The notes: generated by a model from the letters alone, not told the origin. Counted from the first letter of the stretch, positions 51,253-60,152 are shown. The stretch: DNA of 64,000 nt from UBA5189 sp040389445 (GCA_040389445.1 JAZJZX010000002.1:434001-498000); one strand, 5' to 3'. Numbers and translations are program-made.

Positions 51253-52050
51253 TCACGGGCCGTCGGGCCGTCGGGCGACCATCACGACTCGACCATCCCC
51301 GGGTTCGAGTGGCGCAAGGCTGTAGTCACCCGCGATGACCTCGACCTCGAGCCCCGCGTCCTCGGCATACAGGCGAAGGTCCTCCGCCGACAGCAGCTGA
51401 AGGGCATCCTCGCGCACCCATCGAACCACCGTCCCACCCGGACGAGCCTCATCGAAGATGGTGGTCAGGGTCACCGCACGGGTAGCGCTGTCGTACCAGG
51501 CGGCCGCTGTCTTGACGACGTCGAAGCCCGTGTCCGGATCCGTGCGGACCCACTCGAGACCGAGGCGTCCGTCGAACCGCACCAGATCCTCGGCCAGCGG
51601 CAACCAGGCATCCACGACGGCGATGCCCCCCGGCGCCAGCAGCCCGGCCAGGATGGCGATGGCATGTCGCTGCTCGCGCGGCCTGCCCAAAAGGAGGATG
51701 GAGTTGAGCGCGATGATGCCGAGGCCGAATGAGCCCGCCCCCGGGATCGGGACCTCGTGCAGGTCGCCCCGGACCAGCCGTACCCGCCGGGCCGTGTCTG
51801 GTCCGGCCGCCTCCGCGCGCCGTTCGGCCCGCGCGATCATCGCCGGATCCAGGTCGACGCCGGTCACGTGGGAGCCGGCGGCCGCGATGGGGACGGCGAT
51901 CCGGCCACTCCCGGAACACAACTCGACCACGGGCCCTTCGGCTCGCGTGGCGAGGGCCAGGTAAAGATCCAGGTCGCCGGGATCGGCCGAGACATCGAGG
52001 TCGTACAGTCGCGCCAGCGACGCGGCCGTCCCGGTTTCCGTGGGATCCAT
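51253..52050 (-). CDS. Class I SAM-dependent methyltransferase
   Basis: 265 aa with motif I VVELCSGSGRIAVPIA, an acidic residue after strand 2 (GVDLDPAMIARAE), and motif IV GLGIIALNSILLL. The C-terminal half (WYDSATRAVTLTTIFDEARPGG, SAEDLRLYAEDAGLEVEVIAGDYSLAPL) follows the layout of small-molecule methyltransferases of the methyltransf_25/SAM-binding group. The acceptor substrate is unknown. The leaderless-type start follows TAGGAT by 6 nt. Confidence 0.87.
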   Translation of the reverse strand: MDPTETGTAASLARLYDLDVSADPGDLDLYLALATRAEGPVVELCSGSGRIAVPIAAAGSHVTGVDLDPAMIARAERRAEAAGPDTARRVRLVRGDLHEVPIPGAGSFGLGIIALNSILLLGRPREQRHAIAILAGLLAPGGIAVVDAWLPLAEDLVRFDGRLGLEWVRTDPDTGFDVVKTAAAWYDSATRAVTLTTIFDEARPGGTVVRWVREDALQLLSAEDLRLYAEDAGLEVEVIAGDYSLAPLEPGDGRVVMVARRPDGP

Positions 52051-52056
52051 GTGTCG

Positions 52057-52062
52057 ATCCTA
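52057..52062 (-). promoter_or_regulatory. -10 element of the methyltransferase gene, leaderless type
   Basis: TAGGAT, 6 nt, then ATG 52050; no Shine-Dalgarno. Confidence 0.5.
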
Positions 52063-52130
52063 CCCCGTCGCAGGCTGCTGCCGGTCTCCGCGCGTCCGCA
52101 GCACCTCCCGGAGCCTGGACGGCCGATCGG

Positions 52131-53186
52131 TCAGCCCGATCGTCTGGCGAACAAGCCGTCACGACGGCGGACGGCCAATGCCGAGATGGCTTCCAGGGCT
52201 GCTCGGTTCGCGATCATCGCGGTTGATTCTGCCCAGTCGTAGGGTGGCGCCACCTCGACGATGTCCATCCCCGCAAGGTCGACCGAGCTCACGATCTGGC
52301 GCACGGCACGCAAGACTTCCCTGGACAGCATGCCGCCCGGCTCGGGTGTGCCGGTTCCCGGAGCGAGACCCGGATCCACGACATCGATGTCCAGCGAGAG
52401 GTAGATGGAATCGGGGCCGTCGAGCGCCTCGGCGATGGCATCGGCGACGACTGCTTCCGCCCCCCGTTCCTCGATCTCGGTCATGAAGTGGTACCGCAGT
52501 CCGTGCTCTCGCATCCACTCGATCACGTCCGGTGACGGCCAGTAGCCTCGGAGCCCGACCTGCACGAAGTTGCTGCCCTTGACTGCCCCGGATTCGATGA
52601 GTCGCCGCATCGGGGATCCGTGACTCGCCAGCTGGCCCCACGAGTCCGGGGCGGTATCCGCGTGCGCGTCGAAATGGACGATCCCGATGGCACCCGGACG
52701 GCGGACTTCCGCGACGGCGGTCGCGGAGGGCCAGGTGATCGAATGATCGCCGCCGAGAACGATCGGAATCGCTCCCGTCTGCGCCACTTCCAGCACCTTT
52801 CGGTAGATCATGGCGTGGGCTCGTTCCCACATCGCCGGCACGATGTTGGCGTCGCCCGCATCGACGACCGTCAGATGGGCAAAGGGCTCGATCCCGACCT
52901 GGAGCGAATTGAGGGCGCCCGTGCTGTATTGGGCCTCACGGATGGCTCGCGGCCCGAAGCGGGCTCCAGGTCGATGCGTCACCAGATCGTCGAACGGCGC
53001 ACCCACGATGGCCACGTCGACCTTCTGCGTACGCAGTTCGGCCGGATCGGTGATCCACGGCAGGTTGGCGAAGGTCGCCGGCCCGACATAGGTAGGCAAA
53101 TCGAAGTCCGAGTACACCTCGTACTCGCGGTCCCAGCCGTTCGTGGCCGCAAAGCCACCGGCCTGGTCGTTGGGGCGCTCGCTCAC
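52131..53186 (-). CDS. Ureohydrolase (agmatinase/arginase family)
   Basis: 351 aa from the GTG at 53186 with GGAGG 6 nt upstream. Binuclear metal site complete: VLGGDHSITW, HFDAHADT and LSLDIDVVDPGLAPG. The N-terminal segment THRPGARFGPRAIREA is typical of agmatinase-type enzymes. It would release urea from a guanidino compound, such as agmatine, guanidinobutyrate or guanidine; specificity cannot be read safely from the sequence. It follows an M20D amidohydrolase on the same strand, separated by 144 nt. No urease or polyamine genes are in view. Confidence 0.9.
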   Translation of the reverse strand: MSERPNDQAGGFAATNGWDREYEVYSDFDLPTYVGPATFANLPWITDPAELRTQKVDVAIVGAPFDDLVTHRPGARFGPRAIREAQYSTGALNSLQVGIEPFAHLTVVDAGDANIVPAMWERAHAMIYRKVLEVAQTGAIPIVLGGDHSITWPSATAVAEVRRPGAIGIVHFDAHADTAPDSWGQLASHGSPMRRLIESGAVKGSNFVQVGLRGYWPSPDVIEWMREHGLRYHFMTEIEERGAEAVVADAIAEALDGPDSIYLSLDIDVVDPGLAPGTGTPEPGGMLSREVLRAVRQIVSSVDLAGMDIVEVAPPYDWAESTAMIANRAALEAISALAVRRRDGLFARRSG

Positions 53187-53330
53187 GCGATTCCTCCGGA
53201 CGGCCACGCGCATCCGACTGCGGGAGCGGGCCGTACTCGCCAAGGACGCCGCCGGTGCGGAAGCTGCCGTCCAGCGGGGCGCCGCGGGCATCGTAACAAA
53301 CGCCCGGGGACGCAGGCGGCGCCGGGCCGA

Positions 53331-54536
53331 TCAGGGCTCGGCGTTGAACTCCCGCCAGGCCGCGTCCACCAGGGACGGGTCGGCGAACAGGTCGTATGCC
53401 GTCTGCGCCACGAGCGTCGCCGCCACGAGCGTCGTCGCATCGGCCGCCGGAGCCGCGGCCGCGTCCCGAAACTCGATCGTGTGACCCGGAGTCGGGTACG
53501 GCGCAATCGCGAGGTCCGGATGGATGCTCGGACAGACCCATGAGACGTTGGTCATATCCGTGCTGCCGTAGCTGGAATCGTCGCCTTCATCGTGAATGCC
53601 GAGCGCCAGGGCATTGGCCACCCATCGATCGGCCAGGACCCGGTTCGTCCGCATGGTGCGGGAACCGCCGGAATAGGCCAGATCCATCGTCGTCCCGGAT
53701 GCCGTCGCGGCAGCCTCGCACAGGGATCGGAAGCGTTCCTGCATCGCGACCAGATCCGAATCGACGGCGCTCCGGAGCATGAAGCGACCCGCCGTGCGTT
53801 CCGGGATGGTGTTTGCGGCCGTGCCACCCTCGAGGACGATTCCGTGAACGCGCGCGTCGGGTCGAAGCCCCTGGCGCCAGAGCCCGACGGACACGAACAG
53901 CATGATCAGGGCATCCAGGGCATTGAGGCCCTTCCAAGGATCGGACGCCGCGTGGGCCTGCCGTCCGTGGAACACGACGTCGGCGTCCACCGAAGCGAGC
54001 GGCTCGATATCGACATGATTGCGATCGCACGGGTGATAGAGAAGCGCCGCGTCGATCCCGTCGAACAGGCCGTCCTCGATCATGGTGACCTTGCCACTCC
54101 CCCGCTCCTCCGCGGGTGTTCCGAGGAAGACGATTTCGCCCGCCAGCTCGCCGGCCATCGAGGCGAGCGCAATCGCTGCCCCGACTGCCGACGCCGCCAT
54201 GGTGTTGTGCCCACATCCGTGACCGAGTCCCGGCAGTGCGTCGTATTCCGCGAGAATGCCGACGCGGGGCCCCGGCCCGTCCCGTCCCCCCGCCCGGGTT
54301 GCCCGGATCGCCGTCGCGAGCCGTCCGACGGGGAGTTCGACGCGGAAACCGTGCCTCGCGAGCACCTCGGAACACCATGCGGCAGCCTGGTGCTCCTCGA
54401 AGGCTGGCTCCGGCGACCGATGAATGCGGTGCGAGAGCTCGAGGATCTCTCCCCTGGCGACCTGCACCGCTTCGGCGAGACGCTGCTTCGGGTCGGCGGC
54501 CTGACGAACGGAGCGCTCGGCGCTCGAAGCTGTCAT
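53331..54536 (-). CDS. M20D-type amidohydrolase
   Basis: 401 aa from ATG 54536, which has GGAGAGGAG just upstream; an ATG at 54566 would overlap the preceding stop but lacks a Shine-Dalgarno. Family traits: LSHRIHRSPEPAFEE, AEYDALPGLGHGCGHNTMAAS with the metal-binding Cys/His, GTPAEERGSGKV and PTPGHTIEF near the end. Close to p-aminobenzoyl-glutamate/indole-amino-acid hydrolases, cleaving amide-linked amino acids. The lid domain includes FHGRQAHAASDPWKGLNALDA. It may act with the downstream ureohydrolase. Confidence 0.9.
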   Translation of the reverse strand: MTASSAERSVRQAADPKQRLAEAVQVARGEILELSHRIHRSPEPAFEEHQAAAWCSEVLARHGFRVELPVGRLATAIRATRAGGRDGPGPRVGILAEYDALPGLGHGCGHNTMAASAVGAAIALASMAGELAGEIVFLGTPAEERGSGKVTMIEDGLFDGIDAALLYHPCDRNHVDIEPLASVDADVVFHGRQAHAASDPWKGLNALDALIMLFVSVGLWRQGLRPDARVHGIVLEGGTAANTIPERTAGRFMLRSAVDSDLVAMQERFRSLCEAAATASGTTMDLAYSGGSRTMRTNRVLADRWVANALALGIHDEGDDSSYGSTDMTNVSWVCPSIHPDLAIAPYPTPGHTIEFRDAAAAPAADATTLVAATLVAQTAYDLFADPSLVDAAWREFNAEP

Positions 54537-54562
54537 CTGCTCCTCTCCGTTTCCCGAGATCG

Positions 54563-54937
54563 TCATCGTTCCATGGACAACGTGGTCTCGGCAACCACCA
54601 CCATCGCGGTGATGAACAGGGCAAGGGGCAGCTGGAACAGCGACTCAAGCCGCAGGAAGACGAGGAGCATCGCAACGAGACCGGTCCAGATTCCGCGCCG
54701 GACGGCCCGTGTCCACGAGCCTCGGAAGGCGATCCGGCGTTGGCGAGCGAACGGCACGAGCCAGAACAACGGGACCGCCGTCAGCCCGACCGCAACGCCG
54801 ATCCCAACGGATCCCACATACCCGGCAGCCGGTACGAGGACCGGATCCTGGGTAAGCACGATCGCCCCCACCACGAACCAGGCAACCACGGCCGCGGCGA
54901 ACACGGCAAGATTCCGGCGCCGATCACGAGCCTCCAC
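54563..54937 (-). CDS. Small integral membrane protein
   Basis: 124 aa with four predicted helices (about 10-28, 36-60, 84-96 and 98-117) joined by Arg-rich loops (RQRRIAF, RAVRRG), so the inside-positive rule places the loops in the cytoplasm. No recognised family. The GTG start lies 6 nt after TAGACT. It precedes the M20D gene in a likely transcription unit and follows the HAD gene by 9 nt. Confidence 0.75.
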   Translation of the reverse strand: MEARDRRRNLAVFAAAVVAWFVVGAIVLTQDPVLVPAAGYVGSVGIGVAVGLTAVPLFWLVPFARQRRIAFRGSWTRAVRRGIWTGLVAMLLVFLRLESLFQLPLALFITAMVVVAETTLSMER

Positions 54938-54943
54938 GCCGCG

Positions 54944-54949
54944 AGTCTA
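54944..54949 (-). promoter_or_regulatory. -10 element of the small membrane protein gene, leaderless type
   Basis: TAGACT, 6 nt, then GTG 54937; the hexamer overlaps the HAD stop region. Confidence 0.45.
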
Positions 54950-55768
54950 GGCCGTCGCGTGCCGTGTCTGCGCGGGCGGTGGGTCGCTCAACAGGCCGCC
55001 GAGGTCGGACAGCGCCTCGAGCTCAAGGTCCGGCCGCACGCCGGCGGAGCGCTCCGACGTGGGGAGCGGCGTATCCACCTGATGTCCGGTGAGGTAGGCG
55101 GCCCGCCAGCCGGCGGCGACGGCACCGACCACATCCGCGGCCCAATCATCGCCGACGTGCAGGATCGTCGACGGCGCGACGCCCAGCGCTGCCGCCGCGT
55201 ACGCAAAGATGCCTCGATGGGGTTTGATGGTCCCGATCCGCTGGGAGACGAAGATGCCGTGCAGGGCGGGCATCCATCCGGCCCCTTCGGCAAACCGGTC
55301 GATGGTGGCTGCCAACGGCCAGTTCGAGAGGATCGCGACACGGAACCCGCGCCCGGCGAGATCGCTGATGACGCGACCACTGGCAGGTGGCGCCGCGATC
55401 TGGGCGACGAACGCCTCCGAGTAGGCGTCGACAACGGTGGCGACCTCGTCGACCGTACAGCGCCCGGCCGCCGCGTGATCGTCCCATGGCTCGAGCGGAT
55501 CCGGTGGCGTCATGCCCCGCAACCGAGCCAGCACGCGCACGGCGCGCTGCGGAAGCTCCACTTCCCGGTATCTGGGAACCTCCTCCCGGAACTGTCGATC
55601 GCGTTCCTCGGCCCAAGCCGCGAGGAACGCCGACCTGCCTCCCAGGTCCAGCGCAGCGCAGACCTGGGAGGCCGTTGTCTCCACGACGGATCGCAGCGTC
55701 GAACGGTCGACCGGCACGAGCGTGTTCCCGAAGTCGAGGGTCACGGCGAGAATTCCAGACAGCGGCAT
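54947..55768 (-). CDS. HAD-superfamily hydrolase
   Basis: 273 aa. Motif I is TLDFGNTLV (nucleophile Asp kept, second Asp replaced by Gly), motif II LSNWP, motif III IKPHRGIF and motif IV HVGDDWAADVVGA. A helical C1 cap lies at about 17-110. This is the haloacid-dehalogenase-like group with many phosphatases; the DxGxT form occurs in part of it. Substrate unknown. GGAGG precedes the ATG. The C-terminal 35 residues are low complexity. Confidence 0.85.
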   Translation of the reverse strand: MPLSGILAVTLDFGNTLVPVDRSTLRSVVETTASQVCAALDLGGRSAFLAAWAEERDRQFREEVPRYREVELPQRAVRVLARLRGMTPPDPLEPWDDHAAAGRCTVDEVATVVDAYSEAFVAQIAAPPASGRVISDLAGRGFRVAILSNWPLAATIDRFAEGAGWMPALHGIFVSQRIGTIKPHRGIFAYAAAALGVAPSTILHVGDDWAADVVGAVAAGWRAAYLTGHQVDTPLPTSERSAGVRPDLELEALSDLGGLLSDPPPAQTRHATA

Positions 55769-55809
55769 CGGATCCTCCAGGCCGTCGGTGTCGGCGCCCG
55801 GCTTCCTTT

Positions 55810-58800
55810 TCAGCGAGCGGCACTCGATGGGCAGATCTCACGATACGGGCAGTACGTACAGGCCATCGTGTCGGGCCGGGCGTCGTACTCCCTCGCGCGG
55901 ATCCCGGCAGCGGCGGTCCGGATTCGCTCACGAGCCCTGGCCAGGCGGTCCGGCTCGACAGGAACGCGCCCGACGAGACCAGAATCAAGGAACTGAAGCT
56001 GGAGGGCGTCCGGCAATCGGCCGGTCATCGACTCGTACGCCATCGCATAGATCTGGAGCTGGAGCGAGTCCCGCGCGCGCTGGCGCGCCTTGACCGGATC
56101 CCGGACGTCACTCGACTTGTAGTCGGTGATCGTCACTTCCTCCCGACCGAGCAACTGCATCGTCGGCTCGATCACGTCCGCGACGCCGGCCGACGCGGCG
56201 GCCAGGGCCAATGCCGGGTCCGGCGCCGGCACGCCATCCGTCGGCACAATGTCCACGCGATCGAAGCGTCCACGGATCCGATCCCCGTCCAGCGAAAACG
56301 CGAAATCCCGCTCGACCCAGGCCGGGATGACCGCACCGGGAGCGAGCTGACCGTCTCGGAACAGGCGAAGTGCGGCCCGGCCGGCCGCGAGCCTCGCCTG
56401 CTCGTGGTCGCGCGACACGAATCCCTCGTTGGTCCACGACCGCTCGAACACCGCCTCGAGTTCCGCCTGGGGCATGACGTATCCGCGGGCTTCGGCGCGA
56501 TGAAATTCCTGGACGGCTTGATGCAGCGCCCCGCCGTACACGATCGAGTGGTGAGGGGCCGTCGGGATGCGGAGGACGTGGCTGTACTGGAACTTGCGCG
56601 GGCACGTCAGGTAGGCATCCAGGGACGAATGGCTCAGCGACAGCGGTCCTTCGATCGGCTCCGTTCTGGCGGGCCGGACGGGCACCCCGGCACTCGCAAA
56701 GGCCACGATACGCACACGTGGGTCGGGGTTCGAGGGCCCGCCAACCGCCATTCCCGCCGATGTCGGGAGGTCGAGTGCCTCGAGCACGAACGGCGAGACA
56801 CGGCGCGCTCGAGCACCGCCATAGTCCGCCGCGTGCGTCAGGATGAGCTCGTCCCGTGCCCGCGTCATGGCTACGAAGAAGAGCCGGCGCTCCTCGGCGA
56901 GGTGCGGATCCACCTCCGTGGCGATGGCGTTGACGAGGGCCTCCGGCATCCCGAGCGGCTCGCGTCGTGCCGATGCCGGGAATCGACCGGCCACCAGACC
57001 GGGGATGACGACCACCGGGAACTCAAGGCCCTTGGCCTTGTGAACCGTCATGACCGAGACGGCATCGAAGTCCGGATCCGGGTCTGCCGCCCCGGGATCG
57101 TCCCCGGCCTCGATGAGCGTTGCGAGGTGCCGGACGAGAAACACGGCGCGGTCATCGACGAGCAGGGCCGAGCGGTTGCGGACGATGTCGAAGAAGCGGG
57201 CGACGTTGGCCAGCATCTCTTCGGCATGGGCCGTGTCGGCCGCGGCCATCTCGGCAAGCCACCCCGAGCTCTTCAGGAACGCGTACAACACCTCCCCTGC
57301 GGGCCGCGCATGGGCCAGATCGCGGAGTCGCCGGAGGTCGCCGACGAGCCGCGCGATCGCCACCCGGCCCGCACCGGTCACCACGGGACCGCCCGAGGCG
57401 CCGTCGATTCCCTCCAGCACCGCCCACGCCGAGCGATGCTCTTTCCGCACGACACCCATCACGGCAGACAGGTCGTCGGACGGCACTCGGTAGACGTCTG
57501 ATGCCGCGAGGGCATAGACATCGGCGCTCGACTCCGAATCGGTCACTGCGCGCAAGACGGACAGGAGCAGCCGGACCTCCGGGCGACCGTACAGGCCGGA
57601 TGCGCCCGCAAACCGCCATGGAACGCCGGCGACATTGAGACTCCGGAGAATTGGGTCGGCGCCGGCGTTGGCACGGACCAGGACCGCGAGATCCCTGGGA
57701 TGGACGCCGGCGTCGATGCGACGCCGGAACTCGACCGCGATCCAGTCAGCCTCCTCGCCGGCCGTCTCGAACGCATGGGCGCGGACCGGGAGAGCCGGCG
57801 CGGTCGTGCGTTGCGGGATCAGCCTCTTGGAGATCCCTACCCGACTCTCCAGGCGATCCGGATCGTTGAACTTGATCAACCGGTGCGAGGCGTCGAGGAT
57901 CGGCGCCGTGGACCGGTAGTTCCGACGGAGAACCACCGTTCGTGTGCCCGGATACCGATCGCGAAACTCGAGAATGTTGCTGACCGCGGCGCCCCGGAAG
58001 CGATAGATGCTCTGATCGTCGTCCCCGACCACCGTGATGTTCCGGTGGTCCTCCGCGAGCAGCCCGACCAGCGCCGACTGCACGGGATTGGTGTCCTGGA
58101 ACTCGTCGACGAGGATGAAGCGAAATCGCTTCCGGATCGTCGCCAGGGTGGCCGGCGACGTCCGCAGGAGTCGGAGGGCGAGGGCAACCTGATCCCCAAA
58201 GTCGATTGCGCCGCTCGCTGCCAGCAAGTCGGTGTAGCGGGCATAGGCCGTCGCCAGTTCGCCCTGGCGCGCCGCCAGCTCGGCAAGCGCATCGGCCGCG
58301 GCCCGATCCGCAGGTTTCGGCACGGGCCCGGCAAGCAGCGCGGTCGCCGCGGCGGACGCGGCCGACGCAAGGGCATCCGCATGGTTCCGGTACCGGTCGG
58401 GCGTCACGTCCTCGTCCCGACAGCGACCGAACAGCGTGGCCAGGGCGCCGAGGAAGCGCGTCGGGTCACCGAGGGGGAGATACGCATCCAGACCCAGCTC
58501 GAACAGGTGCTCCCGGAGGAGGACGACGGATTCGGCTCGCGAGAGGACGCGGGCATCGGGCGAAACGCCCAGCTCGAACGCAAACTCCCGGATCAGTCGA
58601 TCCCCGAAGGCATGGAAGGTGGAAATCGTGGTGTCGGCAAATCCGTACGGCACCAGCTGATCGACGCGGAGCTGCATCTCGGCTGCGGCCTTGTCCGTGA
58701 AGGTCAGCCCCAGGATCTGCGACGGCCTCGCCCGCCTGGTGGCCACGAGCCAGGCAATGCGCCGGGTGATCACCTCGGTCTTGCCCGTGCCTGCGCCGGC

Positions 58801-59028
58801 CACCACGAGCAGGGGGCCATCGCCGTGCGTGACGGCCCGGCGCTGCTCCGGGTTCAGTCCCTGGAGGAGTTTCTCGAGCCCGGCGTGCTTGGTCGATGCG
58901 GCGCTCGACGTTTCAAATCCCGCCCAGACGGGGATCTGTTCCAGACGCGCCGGGCGACGGCGCGGGCGTGCTCGCCGCGGGGAGGGAGCGGTGCCCGGGC
59001 CGGGAACGGCGAGTCGCGTTGTCTTCAT
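55810..59028 (-). CDS. UvrD/PcrA-type helicase fused to a PD-(D/E)XK nuclease with an Fe-S-like Cys cluster
   Basis: 1072 aa. Superfamily 1A helicase to about residue 770: LNPEQRRAVTHGDGPLLVVAGAGTGKT (Q motif and Walker A), ILVDEFQDTNPVQ (II), GDDDQSIYRFRGA (III), VMTVHKAKGLEFPVVVI and VAMTRARDELIL (V-VI). The C-terminal 270 residues are a RecB-family nuclease: GRFDRVDIV, ITDYKSSD, QLQIYAMAY, with cysteines in LTCPRKF and CTYCPYREIC arranged as in AddB/AdnAB/Cas4 4Fe-4S nucleases. It likely processes DNA double-strand breaks as one large subunit; no second subunit gene is adjacent. Confidence 0.93.
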   Translation of the reverse strand: MKTTRLAVPGPGTAPSPRRARPRRRPARLEQIPVWAGFETSSAASTKHAGLEKLLQGLNPEQRRAVTHGDGPLLVVAGAGTGKTEVITRRIAWLVATRRARPSQILGLTFTDKAAAEMQLRVDQLVPYGFADTTISTFHAFGDRLIREFAFELGVSPDARVLSRAESVVLLREHLFELGLDAYLPLGDPTRFLGALATLFGRCRDEDVTPDRYRNHADALASAASAAATALLAGPVPKPADRAAADALAELAARQGELATAYARYTDLLAASGAIDFGDQVALALRLLRTSPATLATIRKRFRFILVDEFQDTNPVQSALVGLLAEDHRNITVVGDDDQSIYRFRGAAVSNILEFRDRYPGTRTVVLRRNYRSTAPILDASHRLIKFNDPDRLESRVGISKRLIPQRTTAPALPVRAHAFETAGEEADWIAVEFRRRIDAGVHPRDLAVLVRANAGADPILRSLNVAGVPWRFAGASGLYGRPEVRLLLSVLRAVTDSESSADVYALAASDVYRVPSDDLSAVMGVVRKEHRSAWAVLEGIDGASGGPVVTGAGRVAIARLVGDLRRLRDLAHARPAGEVLYAFLKSSGWLAEMAAADTAHAEEMLANVARFFDIVRNRSALLVDDRAVFLVRHLATLIEAGDDPGAADPDPDFDAVSVMTVHKAKGLEFPVVVIPGLVAGRFPASARREPLGMPEALVNAIATEVDPHLAEERRLFFVAMTRARDELILTHAADYGGARARRVSPFVLEALDLPTSAGMAVGGPSNPDPRVRIVAFASAGVPVRPARTEPIEGPLSLSHSSLDAYLTCPRKFQYSHVLRIPTAPHHSIVYGGALHQAVQEFHRAEARGYVMPQAELEAVFERSWTNEGFVSRDHEQARLAAGRAALRLFRDGQLAPGAVIPAWVERDFAFSLDGDRIRGRFDRVDIVPTDGVPAPDPALALAAASAGVADVIEPTMQLLGREEVTITDYKSSDVRDPVKARQRARDSLQLQIYAMAYESMTGRLPDALQLQFLDSGLVGRVPVEPDRLARARERIRTAAAGIRAREYDARPDTMACTYCPYREICPSSAAR

Positions 59029-59100
59029 GACCGGATCCTGCCGGACTCCTGTGCCATCTCGGGTGGCACGGCTCCCGGTCTCGCGCTCGTGGTCCGGAGA

Positions 59101-59646
59101 TCAGATGGACGCCGGCAACGCAGCAGGCGCGGTCATCGCGGCCCGAAGTGCTTCCTCCTCCTCCCCGCTCATCGCGGAATCGGATCGGCCGCCGCGGACT
59201 CCCTTGGCATAGACGCGGGTCCCGCCCCGGGAGTGCAGGCTGCTCAGCACGAACCCATCCCCGTGTGCATCGAGCAGGGCGAGAGCAAAACTCTGGTTTC
59301 CCCCGGTGTCCTCGAACGGGTTGTATCGGACGAGCCCCACGCGTGCGAAGGTCCGCTTCAGGTCCCGTTCCAGGACCGTGGTGCGCGCCTCGACCTCGTC
59401 CAGGGTCCGGACGACCTCGTGGACGCGGCTGAGGTGCGCCTCGAGAATGGCCTCGAGGCTCCGGTCGTCGCTGCCGCGGGTGATCGCCTGGAGGCGCTCG
59501 GCCAATCGGCGCGTGCGGCGCAGCAGGCGAATCGTGGCGACGAGGAGGACGAGCGAGACGGCGCCAAGCCCGATCACCGCCACGACGATGTTGCGTTCGA
59601 TGACAGCCGGGAAGTCGATGACGAGGTCCTCCTGAGACGGGGCCAC
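59101..59646 (-). CDS. DUF4446-family membrane-anchored protein
   Basis: About 170-181 aa. One membrane helix (VVAVIGLGAVSLVLLVATIRLL), then a coiled coil (RRLAERLQAITRG to TVLERDLKRTF) and the signature VGLVRYNPFEDTGGNQSFALALLD, LSSLHSRGGTRVYAKGV and SGEEEEALRAAM of DUF4446. Function unknown; the family is common in Gram-positive-type phyla, often near parA/parB. The conventional start is GTG 59646, but the promoter TAGACT ends 1 nt before it and a GGAGG lies downstream, so the real start is probably the ATC/GTC region near 59619. Confidence 0.85.
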   Translation of the reverse strand: MAPSQEDLVIDFPAVIERNIVVAVIGLGAVSLVLLVATIRLLRRTRRLAERLQAITRGSDDRSLEAILEAHLSRVHEVVRTLDEVEARTTVLERDLKRTFARVGLVRYNPFEDTGGNQSFALALLDAHGDGFVLSSLHSRGGTRVYAKGVRGGRSDSAMSGEEEEALRAAMTAPAALPASI

Positions 59647-59647
59647 G

Positions 59648-59653
59648 AGTCTA
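59648..59653 (-). promoter_or_regulatory. -10 element of the DUF4446 gene
   Basis: TAGACT; predicted transcript start near 59641, which is downstream of the GTG at 59646, followed by GGAGG at 59628-59632. Confidence 0.45.
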
Positions 59654-59693
59654 CCGCCGCAGGGCGCCCGGGTCCCGTCACGGCTCGCCGGTG

Positions 59694-59699
59694 TATCCT
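59694..59699 (+). promoter_or_regulatory. -10 element of the small membrane protein at 59745
   Basis: TATCCT, predicted leader about 39 nt with GAGGAG 12 nt before the ATG; divergent from the DUF4446 promoter. Confidence 0.4.
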
Positions 59700-59744
59700 C
59701 GGCCACGGCGGACTTCCGCCCTGCATGAGGAGCACGCCTCCCCG

Positions 59745-60122
59745 ATGGCGAAGCGCACCCGCTACCCCGGTCGACCAGACGTTCATCGACCCGCCGCCAA
59801 GACCGTATCTAGTGGCCCGGTCACGGGCCGCGGCAGCGGTCTCACGGATGCCGAGTTCGAGCGCGCTGCGGAACTCGAAGCCGAGTTGGTGGCCCGGGAA
59901 CGCGCTGCGATTTCGGACAACGCCCGACGCCGTGCACGGACGGCAGCCATCGATCTGGTCGTGGCCGGTGATGCGAACGCTCCCCTGTCCATCCGCGCAG
60001 CACACGAGTACGCCTACGTCGCGCGCGATGTCCGACGAATCGCCGTGACGGCCACCGTGATGTTCGGCATCCTCGCCATCCTCTGGCTGGCGGTCAACGT
60101 TGGAGGCGTGACGCTCGGCTGA
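59745..60122 (+). CDS. Small tail-anchored membrane protein of unknown function
   Basis: 125 aa. A basic N-terminus (AKRTRYPGRPDVHRPAAK), a helical middle with LTDAEFERAAELEAELVARERAA and YAYVARDVRRI, and a single hydrophobic helix at the C-terminus (VTATVMFGILAILWLAVNVGGV). This is the pattern of small proteins that anchor at the membrane by their C-terminal end with the bulk in the cytoplasm. No family recognised. Divergent from DUF4446 and 30 nt upstream of rarA. Confidence 0.7.
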   Translation: MAKRTRYPGRPDVHRPAAKTVSSGPVTGRGSGLTDAEFERAAELEAELVARERAAISDNARRRARTAAIDLVVAGDANAPLSIRAAHEYAYVARDVRRIAVTATVMFGILAILWLAVNVGGVTLG

Positions 60123-60139
60123 GCAGCGCGGCCGCCGCG

Positions 60140-60145
60140 TAGACT
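60140..60145 (+). promoter_or_regulatory. -10 element of rarA-murJ2, leaderless type
   Basis: TAGACT, 7 nt, then the rarA ATG at 60153; no Shine-Dalgarno. Confidence 0.55.
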
Positions 60146-60152
60146 CACCGGC

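Noticed and set aside
57700..60048. A 782-codon plus-strand frame crossing the UvrD start
   Set aside because: It spans two real genes on the other strand and the gap between them, which a real gene would not do.
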